Source: Daphnia pulex
Taxonomy: Eukaryota; Arthropoda; Branchiopoda; Diplostraca; Daphniidae
NCBI RefSeq assembly: GCF_021134715.1
Contig: NC_060020.1
Coordinates: 2,046,001 to 2,110,000 of the forward strand
Length of the DNA: 64,000 nt
Reading direction: 5' to 3'
The notes below the pieces were generated by a model. That model saw nothing but the letters and a program-made list of their open reading frames with translations. It searched no databases and was not told the origin of the DNA. How positions within the stretch are numbered: position 1 is the stretch's first letter; every line of letters begins with the position of its first letter. Positions 26,101-40,112 of this stretch are shown in pieces. A program made the translations under genes and the position numbers.

Positions 26101-29100
26101 CCTCCCTCTTTTCTTCTTATTTTTCCTTTCAAAAAAAAAGATAACCTGTTGTTATTTAGTTTTGGAGATAGCTCCTTGTTTCTATATCGTCGGAGTAGCT
26201 AATTCGTCCTCTCCTCCCCATCCGAGTGTGTCTGTGTCGTGCGAGAGGAGCGCCGCGTGAGCGCCAGTGATTGATTCGATCCATAAATCTAGATCGCCTT
26301 GTGTTGGTATAAGAAGACGAAAGAGAAAAGCCAACAAATATAGGAGGGACGACGACGATGAAGCGAGCGGAGCCCATCAATATTTATTTGAAAGAACAGC
26401 AGCCAGCAGCGCAAAGAAAACAAACAAGCAGCAACAAAAAATGAACGAAATAAAACTATAATAGCAATTTTCTCTAGAGTTGGTTATTACGTATCTGATT
26501 ATTTGGCTACTCTCCTTTTTTTCTTTATGTGCAAAGTCGTTTCTCGCTCGCGCAACTTCTCATCAGCTGAGACAACACACAACCGTCCAGTTATTTTGAA
26601 TGCGCTAAAAGATTTGTTGTTTCTTCTAGCGACGAAAGCCGCAAAGTCAAAAGGAATAGGGAGAGAAGGTCGTTGGGTCTATAATACGATCGACACACGT
26701 GTGCGCATCTCTATCGCCACGGTGGGTATATATATGTAATGGACAGCCCGATGGAAGTGAATCGAGAGCTTGTGATATTATACGACGCGCATTTAATGGG
26801 CGCAAAAAAAAAAAGAATTTCCCCGATGAACCGCAATTTGGTGAAGAGCAAACACACACACACACACAGCAGCAGTGTGTGTGCAAGGATATGATGATGA
26901 TATACGCCGTTGTAAATCAGCAGCGCAGCCAGAAAAAATAAAAATAAAAAAAGTTCCAGCGTCGCCGTCGCCGTCGCTCCGACATCTGGACCCTCTCTCT
27001 CAAAATTCAGACATATTATACAACGCCAGGAATATTTAAAAATAAAGTTCTTTTTTAGCAGCAAGAGAGAGAGAGAGTTGGAAAAGAATAAAAAATATAA
27101 CAGCAGCATACAACCCGCCTCCTCCCGCGCGTTTCACAAAAGCCGCGCGCGGACGCATATTTGTCCGCGCTGGATTTTTTTTTAAATAAAGTCGCGGGAC
27201 GTCGAATCAAAAGACGCGCCACACCATATGCCCAATGTACATATATACGTACATATATAATATGCGTGCGGATGGGTGGCGCAAAAAGGAGGCAGTTTTT
27301 TAGCGTCGAGGATTCAATTCACGGCAGCCGAGGCATCAACCGTAATTTATTAACTCGACGTGTTTGTCTTTCTTTCTTTCTTTAGATTTGTCATTTTTGT
27401 ATTTCCAGCAGGGATCTCCACCACCACCACACAGGCCTGGGAATGGTGTCGTGTGTTATTCTCTCTCTCCCGTTTTTTTTTAATTTTATTTCTTCCGCTT
27501 TCCATTTTTGCGTCTTATGTTTTTGTTTGGGCTGTTAAACGAGTTGACGTCGGGAGGATTTATCTCTCCCCATGATGGATGGCCGGCCAGACAGTTTTTG
27601 TTTGTGAACTGCTGCGCTGTGGGCCTCTGTGAATAACCCCAGCACACGGGTGAAAGAAAAGAAGAAGACCTCCAAAGGTGTTGTGTACAACAATCTCTAT
27701 GAAAATAGCGTCAAAGAAATCAAGAGGCAGCTCATTAATATCAAAGTGAAAAAGCAACAGGTTAGAAAAGATGTTGCTACTTCAGTGTGGGGCTGAGGCT
27801 GCCGGATGGCGATACGTCATCTTTTGTGTGTGGCAGGGAGAGTGGACCGTTGGTGATGGGGTCCCGGGCAAAGGTCCCGGTCCAATGATAAATCCCCCAC
27901 GGATGCGCGGTAAGGGTTGAAAGAGTCCACACCAAAAAAGAAAAGACAAATGGATAAATATAGAAAACGCGACGAGACAAGCGGAAGACAAGCAATTCGA
28001 CCCATTGCCCGTCGTTTGCGATTGGTTCCGCCACTGCCGCCGCCGCCCCCCTGCCGTCACGTCACCACCACACACACACCGACACTCTCCGATGAGGCCA
28101 GCCAACATTATGTACACGCACTATAAGAACCTATATCCAATTTTGGGAGGATGAAAATCCCCCGGCTCCTTCACCATTTTTCGATATAAGCAGATTCACC
28201 TCCTTTTTCGGTCGGCCCCTTTTCCTTTCCAGTCGTTTCGGAAGATCTTTTTTGACACCTGGTAATGCCCAATTCCCTCCCAGCTGCTACTGCTCTTCTA
28301 TTTACGTGTGTCTGATGCGACGGATCGAAGGTGAATTCAATATATCCCGTAAGTAAATTTTATTTCCTCTACTTTTTGTTTATTATATAAGCAGTCCGGC
28401 TATGCTATACATGTGCGTGTATGCCTAAATATAGAATTAACGACACATTGAATTTTTCTTTTTCTATTTTAGACTCGCGGGAAAATAAAATAAAATAAAA
28501 AAAAAACCTGTTGCTGTTTTGAACGCCATTTTTACACAGTTTACACAATTGCGCCTCTCGACAAAAGAAATGAAATAAATAAAAAGAGAAAGAAAACAGA
28601 AGAAGGGGGGGGGGAGGATAAAAGAGCGAGGGAACAACAACAACAACAGCCGAAAAAAAAAACCAGAAATGAATGGGTAGCCCAACAAATAACTTAAAAA
28701 GTAAATAATAGTCCAGGGGAAGATAAATCTATAAAAGAAAAGAAAAGAAAAATAAGAAGAAGAAGGGAAACAAGTCACTCGTGATTTACTGTGAGAAGCT
28801 GCAAACTTATTGCCATAGCGCCCAGCGCTCGTTCTGCTGGATATATAGCGGTAGTGCGTGTGCTGTGCTGGGCGATGCGGAGTTGGCGGACCTACTCCGC
28901 CTCTATAGCCTTGCTTCGTCGGCTGGGCTGCCAGTGCGCGCGCATTACCGCCCGTTTATGTCAACTAATGACGTTATAAGTACAAGACTTTCTGGGCCAC
29001 TGGCCGGCGTCCGCCGACGACTCCCAGCCAACCAATTGGTATTAAAGCCCTTGCTGCCTATTATACACAGTGGCTATACACACTCAGACCCCCATCCGCC

Positions 29101-32100
29101 TAGGAAAAAATAATAAGGCCGGACGAAAGAAAAAGAAAAAAAGGCTCTCACAGTTGCCGACCGAAAAAACCGCCCGCTCCACTTTTGATTTATCGACACA
29201 GGAAAAACGGAAAAAAAAAACAACAACAACAGAAGAACCTGGCGCAGTTCCAGTGAAAAAACAAACGCAGCTTTTTTTCAGTTATTCGAAAAATATAAGA
29301 AAGGAAAGAATATAGGAAGGTCTCGGTGGCGTACCGTGTTCATTCTCCATCGAACTGGCTGGCATATCTGTGAAGATTATTGTATACATTCAAATGGGCG
29401 AGACGTAGTGCCCCCCATTTCCTTCCTTCCGGGATGGCTGATTACAATCATATTCGAAAAAAAAACCCACCGGGTTGGCGCTGTGATGATTGTAATATCA
29501 CGGCGCGTACCCCATATGTACATATAATCGACTGGAGCTCTCGGAGGAGCGCCCGTGAATATATGTGGGGCGCACAGACTAAAAAGCCGCAATTAACTGG
29601 CTGTATAATTGAAATTCTCGTCCAATTAGCATCATTATATAGAGCTGGAGTCCGAGAGCCGCGCTCACAGGCAGCAAGATTTCCCAGCGCGTTTAATTAT
29701 TTGTGATTTTCTCTCCGTGTCCTTTTTCTTTTCTCTTTTTTGTTTTTCTTAAATTCATTTTTTTGTTTTTAATTTTGAAAGAAGAAGACAAAAAAAAAAG
29801 AGAAAGTGCATTGCATTATTCAGGGTCGGTGTCCAACACAGACGGATCGACTTAACTCTTTAAGCGCCCAATCTGCATCTCTATTAAAGAGGATAAGCTC
29901 ATTAGCCGCGCGGATCCCCTACAGACGAGAGAAGAAAAGAGGATGATTATCTCATTATATACTACACACAGCGAGCTGTATGTGTCTGCGCGTATATCAT
30001 TAGACGCACCACCCGCTGTGATTAATCAATGGTGGGTCTCGGCGACTGTATGCGCCATACACACTAACTACATTCTCATTTATTCCCTCCCGACGTCAAA
30101 TTACATTTCCAACCGGCTGCTGCTGCTGCTGCCTTTCCATGTGTGTACCAAACCACAAACATCTCGAGCAATTTTGTGTTGTGTGTGGATACCCGTACGC
30201 GCTTAGATGTGGATGGCCTTTTGGTGAGAGATCAAGACATCATCCATACATTTGAGGTGCGGAAAAGGAATTTCCACTGGAAGTGAATAGACTGAAGATC
30301 GAGCTGCTTTGATGTGTTTGACAGGGGCAATTACATAGGCCCTGGAGATTGAGAGTCTGTCAATGTATTAATAAAGACGTGATGATGATGAGAAGATGCG
30401 GAGAAGGAATGATGCGGGACGAATATATAAATACCAGCACTCGATAGGGGTAACGCCTAGAGACGTGCAGTAGCTCATGATGGCAAATCAGATGCTGCTG
30501 GAGAAACAACTGTTCACCGAAATTGAATGGTGTTGCATAATTTCCAGCTGGACCCAAAAAATAAGAAAAAAAGATGCTCGGTCATATCCCAGGCAATGAT
30601 GACCTGCAGGCTTTTTCTTTATATTACTTTTATTCTCAAAAAATTTATCGAGATCGGAAGATGGTCAATTGAATCATCAATCACTATTACATCAACCGCG
30701 ATTCCGATGAAAAGAATAACTACAAGTATATAAAAGGATAAGAGCAGATATTCCTTCAGCTCATCAAAAATCTACCCCGTAAAAAAGCCGATTTGATTTA
30801 TAGATTATTGCGCATTATGTCAGAAGATGATGCTCCGTTAATGTTTTACAATATGAAAACGGTTATATAGAGGAATAGATCCCCGGTCGGAAAACTCTTC
30901 CGCACGACGGCGGTTAATACAAAAGCGGATCGGGAACAACAACAGCAGACAGCACTTTGATGGCCACGCGTTAGAGCTCAGCGCAGATGATGATGACTAT
31001 TAGATGAGCTTATGTGTATATGCGCCAGAGAGCAGCCAGAGAACAGCCAGTTAATATTATAATTTCTTTTTTTTTAAAAAAAGAAAAGAGCGGGAGGAAT
31101 CGTGAATATAATCTAATAGGATGCGCTATGGCGCTATGGGGTCCGCGACGAAAGACTAGTCCGGTAGTTAATGACGTTTTACGACACACTGGAAGCCTAG
31201 CAAAGGGATGTGTGGTGCGCTGCTGTTTGGGAAATGTTTTTTTGGAAAGACAATAAGCGAAGCATCCTCATGCCCAGCAGATCCTCGTCTTTTCAAGACA
31301 TATTGCCAGCATTAATAAATTATACTTCTTCTTTTTTTATGATCATTCCAATAAAAAAAAAGTATGTAAGTAAATGAAGAAGAAACTTGAGATGGCGGGT
31401 CATTTTTCATTTTATTTTAGAAGAAGAAAATAATTCGGTTTCTCTTCATAGTATCTCCAGCAGCGAAAAAATCCGGACAGACCATATAGTTCTGTTTTCA
31501 CGTCTCTAATGAACAAGATATCATTTCTGTTGCTGGGTACTTACTGTACAACTGAACTAAATGTTTATTTCTTTTTAATTTGTAGGTTAGGGCCTACGGA
31601 ATCCGACTGCGTCAATGGCGATATAACCAATTCACGTCGTTGGCCGTTCTCATTTTTTCCCCCTTTATTCTTTTGGTTGTCCATTATTGAATTCTTGATA
31701 AATGCTTGTCAATTTCCGGTGTGAATTGTGCGGTTCTCTCTTATATTCTCTTTCACTGATTGCTCCTCCTTCTTTTTCTTTTCCATTTTTTTTCTCTCCG
31801 GCCGACTTTTTCTACTCTGCCGGATCGTCAACTTTCTGTGCTCGTTCCTCCTCACGCTCGACTTGACACGCTCGCACTCACGAGCCGGACCAAAGTCCCG
31901 GTTTTCTATTTATTTCACGCGCAAAAACGAACGAAAAAAAAAACGAACGAAATTTCATTTTTACGCAATGTCGCAGCGCTTCCCCCCCCCCCTCCCAGCA
32001 GGGAAATTTTTAAAATGACAAACACATTGACAGTTTGAGCGTGTATAAATATACTACTATGTATTTATAACAAACAGCGAAAAATGCTGATAAATTTGAC

Positions 32101-34870
32101 GTAAGCTGTTTCTCACGGTTTCTTTGACGTCATCTTTTTCTCCAGCTCCTTTGGCTTGTCATGTTCCTGTTTCGTTTTTATTTTATATTTTTTTTTTCGT
32201 CTTTTTTTTTTCTTTCGGGGATGATAATTTGTTCGTCTTCCCCCAACTAGCTTTAAAAACTTACGTATATACTATAGCGAAGGGGAGCCGTTGCTCCACA
32301 CTGTCTATGCGCTATGTCTATGCCGAGGGAAGCCGGAACTGCTGGAGCGAGAGAGACTGGGAAGAAGAAACAATAGCCGCAGGGCCGTCTGAAAAAAAAA
32401 AAAGAACTTTTTTCATATTATGTAAGTGGCAGGATCGCGGCGGACGTCGTGCCGAAGTTGAAAAATGGGAAACCACCCTTTAATTGTAATACAAAGATCA
32501 CTTCCGGAGGAGGGCTCAAAAAACTGTTATAAAAAAAAAAAATTTATTTTGATACTCGAGAGCTGCAAGTTGGTCATCGACTCGTTGCAACGGCCTCGCT
32601 GTTTTAATTATTAAAGAAAAAAATGAAAATGAAAATTGACGGAATTGTATTTTTTTTTTACTCACTGGCGCCTCCGCTCGGATCCGATGGTGAATGGAGT
32701 GAAGAAATCTCTATTGATAACGGCCAACTCTTGCGCTACCGACGACGACGGATTTTATTTTTGGGGGTGAAAAATTTACAGGAAACAAAAGACAATCGAG
32801 CAGCAATTGAGAGCGAAAGAATCAGAGAACAAGCGGGCATATTTATAGCTAAGAAGGAAAGAGAAAAAGAATTCAATGACCCAGCCGACACGGAGGTTTC
32901 ATTCTCGATTGTGTCTACCCATTTCTTTTGTAAATTACCTGCACAATGTCAATGATAATGGCGCTGCGAGGTTTCGGTCACGCAACGTCGGATCCTGTCA
33001 CCTCGCAGCAGAGTTACGACTTTATAGATCCGTCACACCCACCAAAGAATGTACATAACATCAAAGATGTAATCCCTGTTTTGATAATAATAATCCCAAA
33101 GTTGATGACTCCTTCTTCTCGATTCAAAAGAAAAATGTTTTTATGATTTATTTCTATCTTTTTTGGAGCCCGGGAGTTCAATACAGAAATATAGTAAATC
33201 ACGGAGCGCCCAAACTTCCGAGAAGATGTGAACACTGAACTGATTGGTCGACATTTGCCATCATTTGAAGATTGTCCAGGCAGCAGTTGGAATTTGGGAA
33301 AAGGGGAAAAACTCACACACAACTAGCGCCTTTTTACTATTTCCAGACCCGATTCCTGTCGTGTTGTTGCTGGTGCTGCAATCCCGCGTGTACTGCCCCT
33401 GTTCGAGGAATTGAATAATGACTCGACGGCCGGCCCCATCACGCTGGCCCACACTGGGCAACTGCAGCAGCAGCAGCAGCCAGATGTAATCAAGTCGTTG
33501 AAAAGCCACTCGCACGATGCATCAGCAAATTTCAGCATGGCTCTCCCGCGATTTTATACAAGTAGATTTTTTGATTTTTTCCTACCTCCCATTCGCTTCT
33601 TCTTATTCTATCTCTTTTTCCGACTTACTATTTTCCTTTTGAAAGCCATGCATATCTATCCCTTCTCTTTTCTTGATTTTTTTAAAAAGGGAAAATTAAA
33701 AAAGAAAAAAAAGGCGAGTTGGGAGGGACGAAAATGAGCATTTACCGCAAGTGCAATAAATCACTATCCTTCTCGATGCATAGCAATGTGTGCTAGTAAG
33801 TCTTGGGATGTATACATAAGAAAAAGGGACAGAGTATAATACTTATAGACCTTTCTAACTTTATATCTTCAACAACTTCTCACTTCTTTCTTTTTTATTT
33901 AAAAAAAAAAAAAGACGATTACATTTCTTTTTTACTTGGAAGCCTCTGACCGGTTAGGGTCAATCATTATTTCGTGACAATGCCATTTCATATCTGCGCC
34001 GAGAGAAAGATTCATATCCTTATAGACTTGATTTTGTCTGGCCTTCCATATATATTCGACATCATTTTCTTTTTTCTTCGTGACTTCTTTTGTCTGAATT
34101 TTTTTCAGTTTTTTAAAAGAAGTTCGTCCTCGTTCGTGTAAAAAATATCAAATGAAAGTTGTAAAAAAAAACAAAGAGCCACGCATTTAGAAATGAGAGA
34201 CATCATCGCCTTACTGCAACAGTTTCTTTTCGTTGTCTCTCCTATATGGAAATTGTAACCGACGAATGTGAAAAAAGATGTTGGACAAGTGTCAACGCCC
34301 TTATACCCAAAGCACGTCATCATCATCGTCGTCCGCAAAATAAACATTTACGCCTTTTGGATGATGATTGAGCCGTCAAAACGACCCCATCAGAGCAGTT
34401 CTTTTTATTATACAACCAGCGGGTCATTTCTCTTATTAGCGTCAGGGGAACCAGACCAAGACTTTTTTTTTTAAAGAAAAAAAAAAATAGCCGAACTGGC
34501 ATTCCATAGTGATATGGGGGCTATAGTTGTACGGACAGGTGCCGTCCAACTGAGACGGGCTAAAAAAAAAAGGATAACAAAAACTAGTTCAAAGCGGGCG
34601 GCCCTGTCGCGCTACCGAATTGTAATAAAAGAAACGGGCAGCTATAGCACAGCAGCAGCAGCGCAAAAGAGAGTGATACACAAACTTTTCTTTCTTTCTT
34701 TGCAAGAGCCAAAGAGTCGAGCGCTCGATCGTATATCAGCTGCGGATAATGTCTCCCAATTAGAGTGAGGCGTCCGAGCCGGCGTTGTGAGAGAGTCTCC
34801 GTTGACGCGCGATGCGACACGGTGATTTTGGCTGCAAAATGAAACGTTACAGAGTCTATATAAGTATGCG

Positions 34871-36000
34871 ACGGACGCTGTCTTGTCTTACATTTTGTCT
34901 ACCTTTTTCTTTTATTCCATTTTTGATTGTTATTATAGATCTACCTTAGACATTTCGTTTTTATTTTATTGGGGTTCTTATGTGTGTTACTTGTTCTATT
35001 CATGTTCCTTTCTATTCTTATCGCGGTCCATTCTTTCATTATATCATTATTTCTTTTTTTTTCTATTCTTATCTTTGACGTGCTACAAGGCCCACACGGG
35101 AAATTTTGGCCACCAGCTCTATACAAGCTGTTCACTAATATTATCCAGCACCGCAGCATCAGCACAATGACGTACGCAAGTGTCGTGCAAACAATCTGCA
35201 CATGTCTACACTGCTGCTGTTCAAATAACATCAATCAAGTCAACTTCTCGACTTTTCTGCAAGTTGCAATTAAGTGTACTGTTAGATATTTTGACCAGGT
35301 TACTGAGGACAACGACACCTTTGATTACATTCATTTTGTGTATGCGATCAGTTATACCAATGGGTGGACTGGACAACACGAAATGTGTAGAACTTGTTTT
35401 TTTTGTTTTGGTTGTTCTTGAATAACATTGTTTATGGTTATTCAATATTTATTCATAACCGTAACTTTAGACCCATGAACTGGTTTAGTAATAATAACAG
35501 ATTTGCGATAATAGCGCTACGTAGCGCTATTGGCATTCCAAAAGGGTTTGCTTGTTCGTGTGTTTTACACTGACCGGCTAATGTCTGTGTAGCTGACTAG
35601 CGGTAAAGTTATTCAATCAAAACGAGTGCTATAATATTTCAAACGTACGCATAATGGGTCAACTTTGCAATTGTATGAGATCCAAGGTCCCTGCAGACTG
35701 ACAGGTAATTACAACGGGCAAGATTAATCGAATATCTATATTGCATTCCGCTCGTGAAATGGGATACTCGCTCACAATCAACATCAATTGAATTTTACCG
35801 CAATGAAACCGAGCAGCAAAGCCAAAAATCCCCGCGTGATGTGAGAAAAAATAAGAATTAAAATTAGAATTCATCACTTCATCACCAGTTAGTTTTATTT
35901 TAGGCACTCTCGGAAACTATATAGCACATCTGTCGAGGTAGAAGAAACCCTAGCGTTATATTGCAAGAAGATGTGCTGTCCCGCAACTGGGTATATCTAT
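34871..36000. other. Less repetitive island, unknown content
   Basis: Microsatellites thin out here, and a 150-codon plus-strand frame spans 34969-35421. Its first third is hydrophobic and derives from a T-rich tract. The rest is compositionally ordinary and Cys-rich near the end, but matches no family I know. The island also holds a perfect 22-bp palindrome at 35510. A gene fragment, a lncRNA exon or unique regulatory DNA are all possible. Confidence 0.3.
35510..35531. repeat. Perfect 22-bp palindrome
   Basis: AATAGCGCTAC is followed immediately by its exact reverse complement GTAGCGCTATT, with no spacer. Such a site could bind a symmetric dimer or form a small cruciform. I know of no factor with this full site. 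Confidence 0.9.
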
Positions 36001-39000
36001 AACTCGACTAAACAATTACCGCATCTGTTGCCCACCCATCAATCCGAAAAAAAGGCGTATAGGAAAATTAAAGTCTAACCATATTATAAATACGTATTAC
36101 ATTTTTATATAGACCGCAAAAGTGAAACGCGTCTAAACCTAAAATAAAATAAGTCTATAACGGATGTTCTAGATATGTACTGCGCAACCCTCTCTCTCTC
36201 TACGTATTGGATTATTAGATGATACGCAACATTATTGGCAGTACCCACCGCCACCATGATCGTATTAAAACAGACAGGGCTCACCCAGCGCGCTTACTAT
36301 ATAGTGGCTGCTGCAGTGTACAATGTTTATCTGTACATGTACTGGACGGCTAACCGGTTATTCAGCTCCAATGATTTCACTCAGCCGCCCGGGAGCGCAC
36401 CATCTTCTTAAATATAAATTCAACTTTTTTCACTTTATCCTATACATGTGTGTATAGTGTGGTAGGTGCACACTGTTTAGCTGGTGGTACAGGGTACTCT
36501 GCTGGAGGCCAAACTGTTTCTGGATGGTTTGATTCCATTAAGAGAGAAAGAAATGAATTGAAAAAAAAAAAGGAATTTGAAAGAAGAAGAAGAAAGAAGA
36601 GACAGGAATAATCGAGCGTGCAGTTAAACCATATAGCGCATCTCTTGCGCTCTTTGTGGAGAGTTGTGGCCAGTCAAAAAGTCGAGCTCACGTATATAGT
36701 CTGGACACCCCTGCGCTGGAAACCAATAATTTCCGGACTGTCACGGAGAGAGTGAGAGAATTATTCCGGTTGAAATTTATATTCCCGCGTTCAGCAATTG
36801 AACTTCTCGCCGTTGTGTGCTGCCCTTTGACGTGAGACGCGCAAGGCCGTCGCTGCCGTGTTCACCCACCGTCGCCTCGTTTCAAAAGGATTCCCAAATT
36901 TGTGTTCTGCCATTGAAGGAAAAATTTGGTCTCTCGTCTCCGTATAGATTTAGTTTTTCATTGCGCTTCTTCGTTGGTTGTCGTCCACTTTTTCTTTTTT
37001 TTTCCTCGTGTCTCTCCAGGCAAAACGGCTGCTGCGCTTTTGTGTGTAACATTTTTTATTTTTAATAGCGCCTCTGGGATCGCACTACGCATCGCATCCT
37101 GTATATACACTTGGTCTTTTTCCCTCTCTCTCTCTCTTCACGAGAAGAATCTTTGCCATTCCGTTGGGGACGTGAGAAACAAACAAACAAAAACTGCGCT
37201 ATGGCCACCGAATAAAAATTGAAAAATCAAACCCCCACACACAACAAAAGACAAAAACAAAACTAATGTTATGGAAATGACAGTGGACACACACACACAG
37301 TTAGTCGCCGTTAGAATGGTGAACTTTTTCGGTATAGACATATCTACATGCACAACAACCGCTGATGAAACAAGAAGAATGAGTATATGGAGAGATATTA
37401 TAAGAACCCTTATTGCGGTAATGCAAACGACGTCGTCCAGAAAAAGAAACAAAAATTTTTCAAACTGATTGGTGTGTGCGTACGTGACAGACGAAAGCGT
37501 CGGGTGTGTGTGTGTGTGGAAGCTCTCCCTCGTTTGTTACACAAGACAATATGAATATATAGATGTATACTACGTATTATAATATGCAGTACCACACGGC
37601 GCGGTGTTGCATAATGTTTAGAATTTTCTGAAGGCGTTTGTTCCGCTCGGCCACTGCATAATCGCCACCGTCCGAAACCTGTCAATTACCTCATCGTTTC
37701 GTATCGTCTACGAAGTATACTATCCAGGCAGCAGCGGCTCTCTGCTGTTGATTCGGTCGAGAAGCGCAACCGTTGAGAAACAAACAAACGCGCAACTCCG
37801 ACCGAGTGACGGATATGTGTGTTCTTGTAATTAAGAAAAGTCGAGCATCCTATACTCTAGTAGTATAGTAGCCCTCCTCCTCCCACCACGCAAATATATC
37901 TTATTCTAATGTCTTCCAGGCTGGCTTCCAGTACAGTACACACACTTCCTTATGGATTCTCCACGAAACGAACGGGCAATCAGTCAGACGTGAAACCAAA
38001 CTTGTACCTTTATAGTCTCTCGGCTGTGCCATACCCTGGTAATTCTCCCGGTTTTCTATTTTCCCTGGAAAAAAGAGAAGAAGAAGAAATACCATGTATC
38101 TCGTTTGTAATATGGATATTTGCTGTGGATTATATAGATAAAGGTGTACGTTATATTTTTGTTAAGCTCAAGAGACCGTCGTCGTTCATCTTATCGGCAA
38201 ATGGGACTGCAGGGAAGAGAGCAGAGAGGCGCGTTGGGAGGTGGTCCGCCGGTCCTATATCCAAACTGAATGTTCTCCTAACTACCGGCGACTTCTTCTT
38301 AACTCTTTAGTAGGTCGCTTGAGCGTTGTTCTTCTTCTTCTTGTGTCTGTCCCCCCGTGTGAGTCGACGCTCGTGTGTGGTCATTCGGTCGTGTATAGCT
38401 CTCTAATTTGATCCAGTAAACTTCAGCCAAGCGAAAGAAATGAGTGTGTAATTCTATATAAGAGCGCGCGATGCAAGAGACATGTACAGTACACAGGGAG
38501 AGTCCGTGTTATTTCTTCCTTCTTCTTCTTTTTTATTTTTTATTTTTCAATTTCCAGTTTTTTTCTTTCCTTTTTTCTCTTTCTCTCCAAATTGAATCGC
38601 CCGGCCCTTTTCTTCCCAGCGTTCATTTCATATCGCCAGAGCAAATTATATCCATATACGAAAATAAGAAAGAAAGAGAAAAAAAAAAAATAAGCTAGCA
38701 GCCCTTGGCTGGTGTGGCGTGGTCGCGGTGTGCGATAGGGTGTGAATCAAAAAGTCCGAATGCTTTGCATAAATTCCCAGGCCAAACTTCGCCTTTTCTT
38801 TTCTCTTTCTTCTTCTTCTTCTTCTTTTATTTTTATGGACATTTTCTTGTATTATTCACTTTGAAGGGAATTTGAATGCCAATGTCACTCGCCCCAAACA
38901 CCGAAACGCACAGGAGAGACGGCCCAACCGAAGAAAAAAAAGAAGTTGAAGGGGAGAGAGGACGGACATAGTCTGGACACAGAAAAGAGGCGGATCGTAA

Positions 39001-39104
39001 ACCTGCATATAGTCCAGCCAAAGCTACACCTACCTACCACCACCACAACCGAGAAACGGTGAATGCACTTTGGGTTGAGAGTCTCGAGAGAGAGACTGAG
39101 CTAT

Positions 39105-39128
39105 TGATGATGATGATGATGATGATGA
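39105..39128. repeat. (TGA)8 microsatellite
   Basis: Eight uninterrupted TGA trinucleotides in non-coding DNA. Confidence 0.9.
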
Positions 39129-40092
39129 CTATAGCCCAGCTATTTTTGTTTATTTTTCCAGCGAAGAAAAAATCCAAATCATTTGCGTGTAACGTACCGA
39201 AAACGAGCTACTAGAGAGACTAAAGCCAAGAAAAAATTTCGAAATGGGAATAACATATCATCTATTTGATATTATAATACCAGCAGAATATTTTTCAGCG
39301 TATTACACACAGCACATATCTACCGGTATATAGGATTGCGTTGGAAGGGGGATTCGGCTTGTCCGTGGGGGGGTTTGTTTTCTATCTATTTTTTAAAAAT
39401 AATCAAGAAATGGGCCGACACGATACGACGGGAGCCGGGCTCACCGAGGGGGCCCGAAGCGCGCGCAAGGCCGCGCGACTCATCATCTCTTATTTCATAT
39501 CTCCCATTTTTTTTTTTTCTTTTTCTTGTGATTTATATCGAAAGGGGTTAGATACTTTTTCAGTCCTACACAACAGTTTGATGATAAGAAGATGCCCCCG
39601 TCGTTAAAGTCTGGAATCTCTCCGTATAGACTTTTGGGTTGAGTCTATACAACTGTGTGTATATATCGTAGTAGTAGTATACACCTGACTGGATTCGAAC
39701 GAAGCAACGGGAACGTGCGTGCTGCCCAGCACAGATGTCCGGTCGTTTGCTAAAATAAAAACAAAACAAGGAAAACCAGAGGGGGGTTAAATAACTAACG
39801 ATAACATTGCGAGTGATTTTCGGCCGAGAGTTTTGTTATACATTTCTTATGGGCATTTTTGAACATTTCCTTTAGCTGTCATTACATTCGTCTCTCGTGT
39901 GTATAATGAAGGGGTCATCAGATTCCAGTCCTTCCGGGCGTACGAATTGATCTTCAGGGGTTGCAGCATACATCAGAAAAGATATAAAAATAAGGCGATC
40001 GTATTCTTATAAGCGCAGCCACACAACACGTTTTTTTTTTCTCGTAATTATTCCCGAAACATTCTTGTAATAACAAAACGCGGACTAACACG

Positions 40093-40112
40093 GCAGCAGC
40101 AGCAGCAGCAGC
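40093..40112. repeat. (GCA)n microsatellite
   Basis: Six to seven GCA/CAG trinucleotides in non-coding DNA. Confidence 0.9.

Larger units (their letters stand above)
21901..34870. other. Gene-free, microsatellite-rich intergenic DNA
   Basis: No supportable gene on either strand. The content is like the left end: A/T runs, (GT)n at 22.9 and 23.1 kb, CT- and AAG-rich tracts, and many CTATA/TATAG words. The open frames are short and compositionally biased. I found no tRNA, rRNA or recognisable microRNA. Confidence 0.6.

Noticed and set aside
30260..30300. miR-263-like word (CACTGGAAGTGAAT)
   Set aside because: It shares only a short central part with miR-263; seed and hairpin are lacking.
36468..36495. 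miR-317-like word (AGCTGGTGGTA)
   Set aside because: Eleven bases resemble miR-317, but the seed at the 5' end does not match and no hairpin is apparent.
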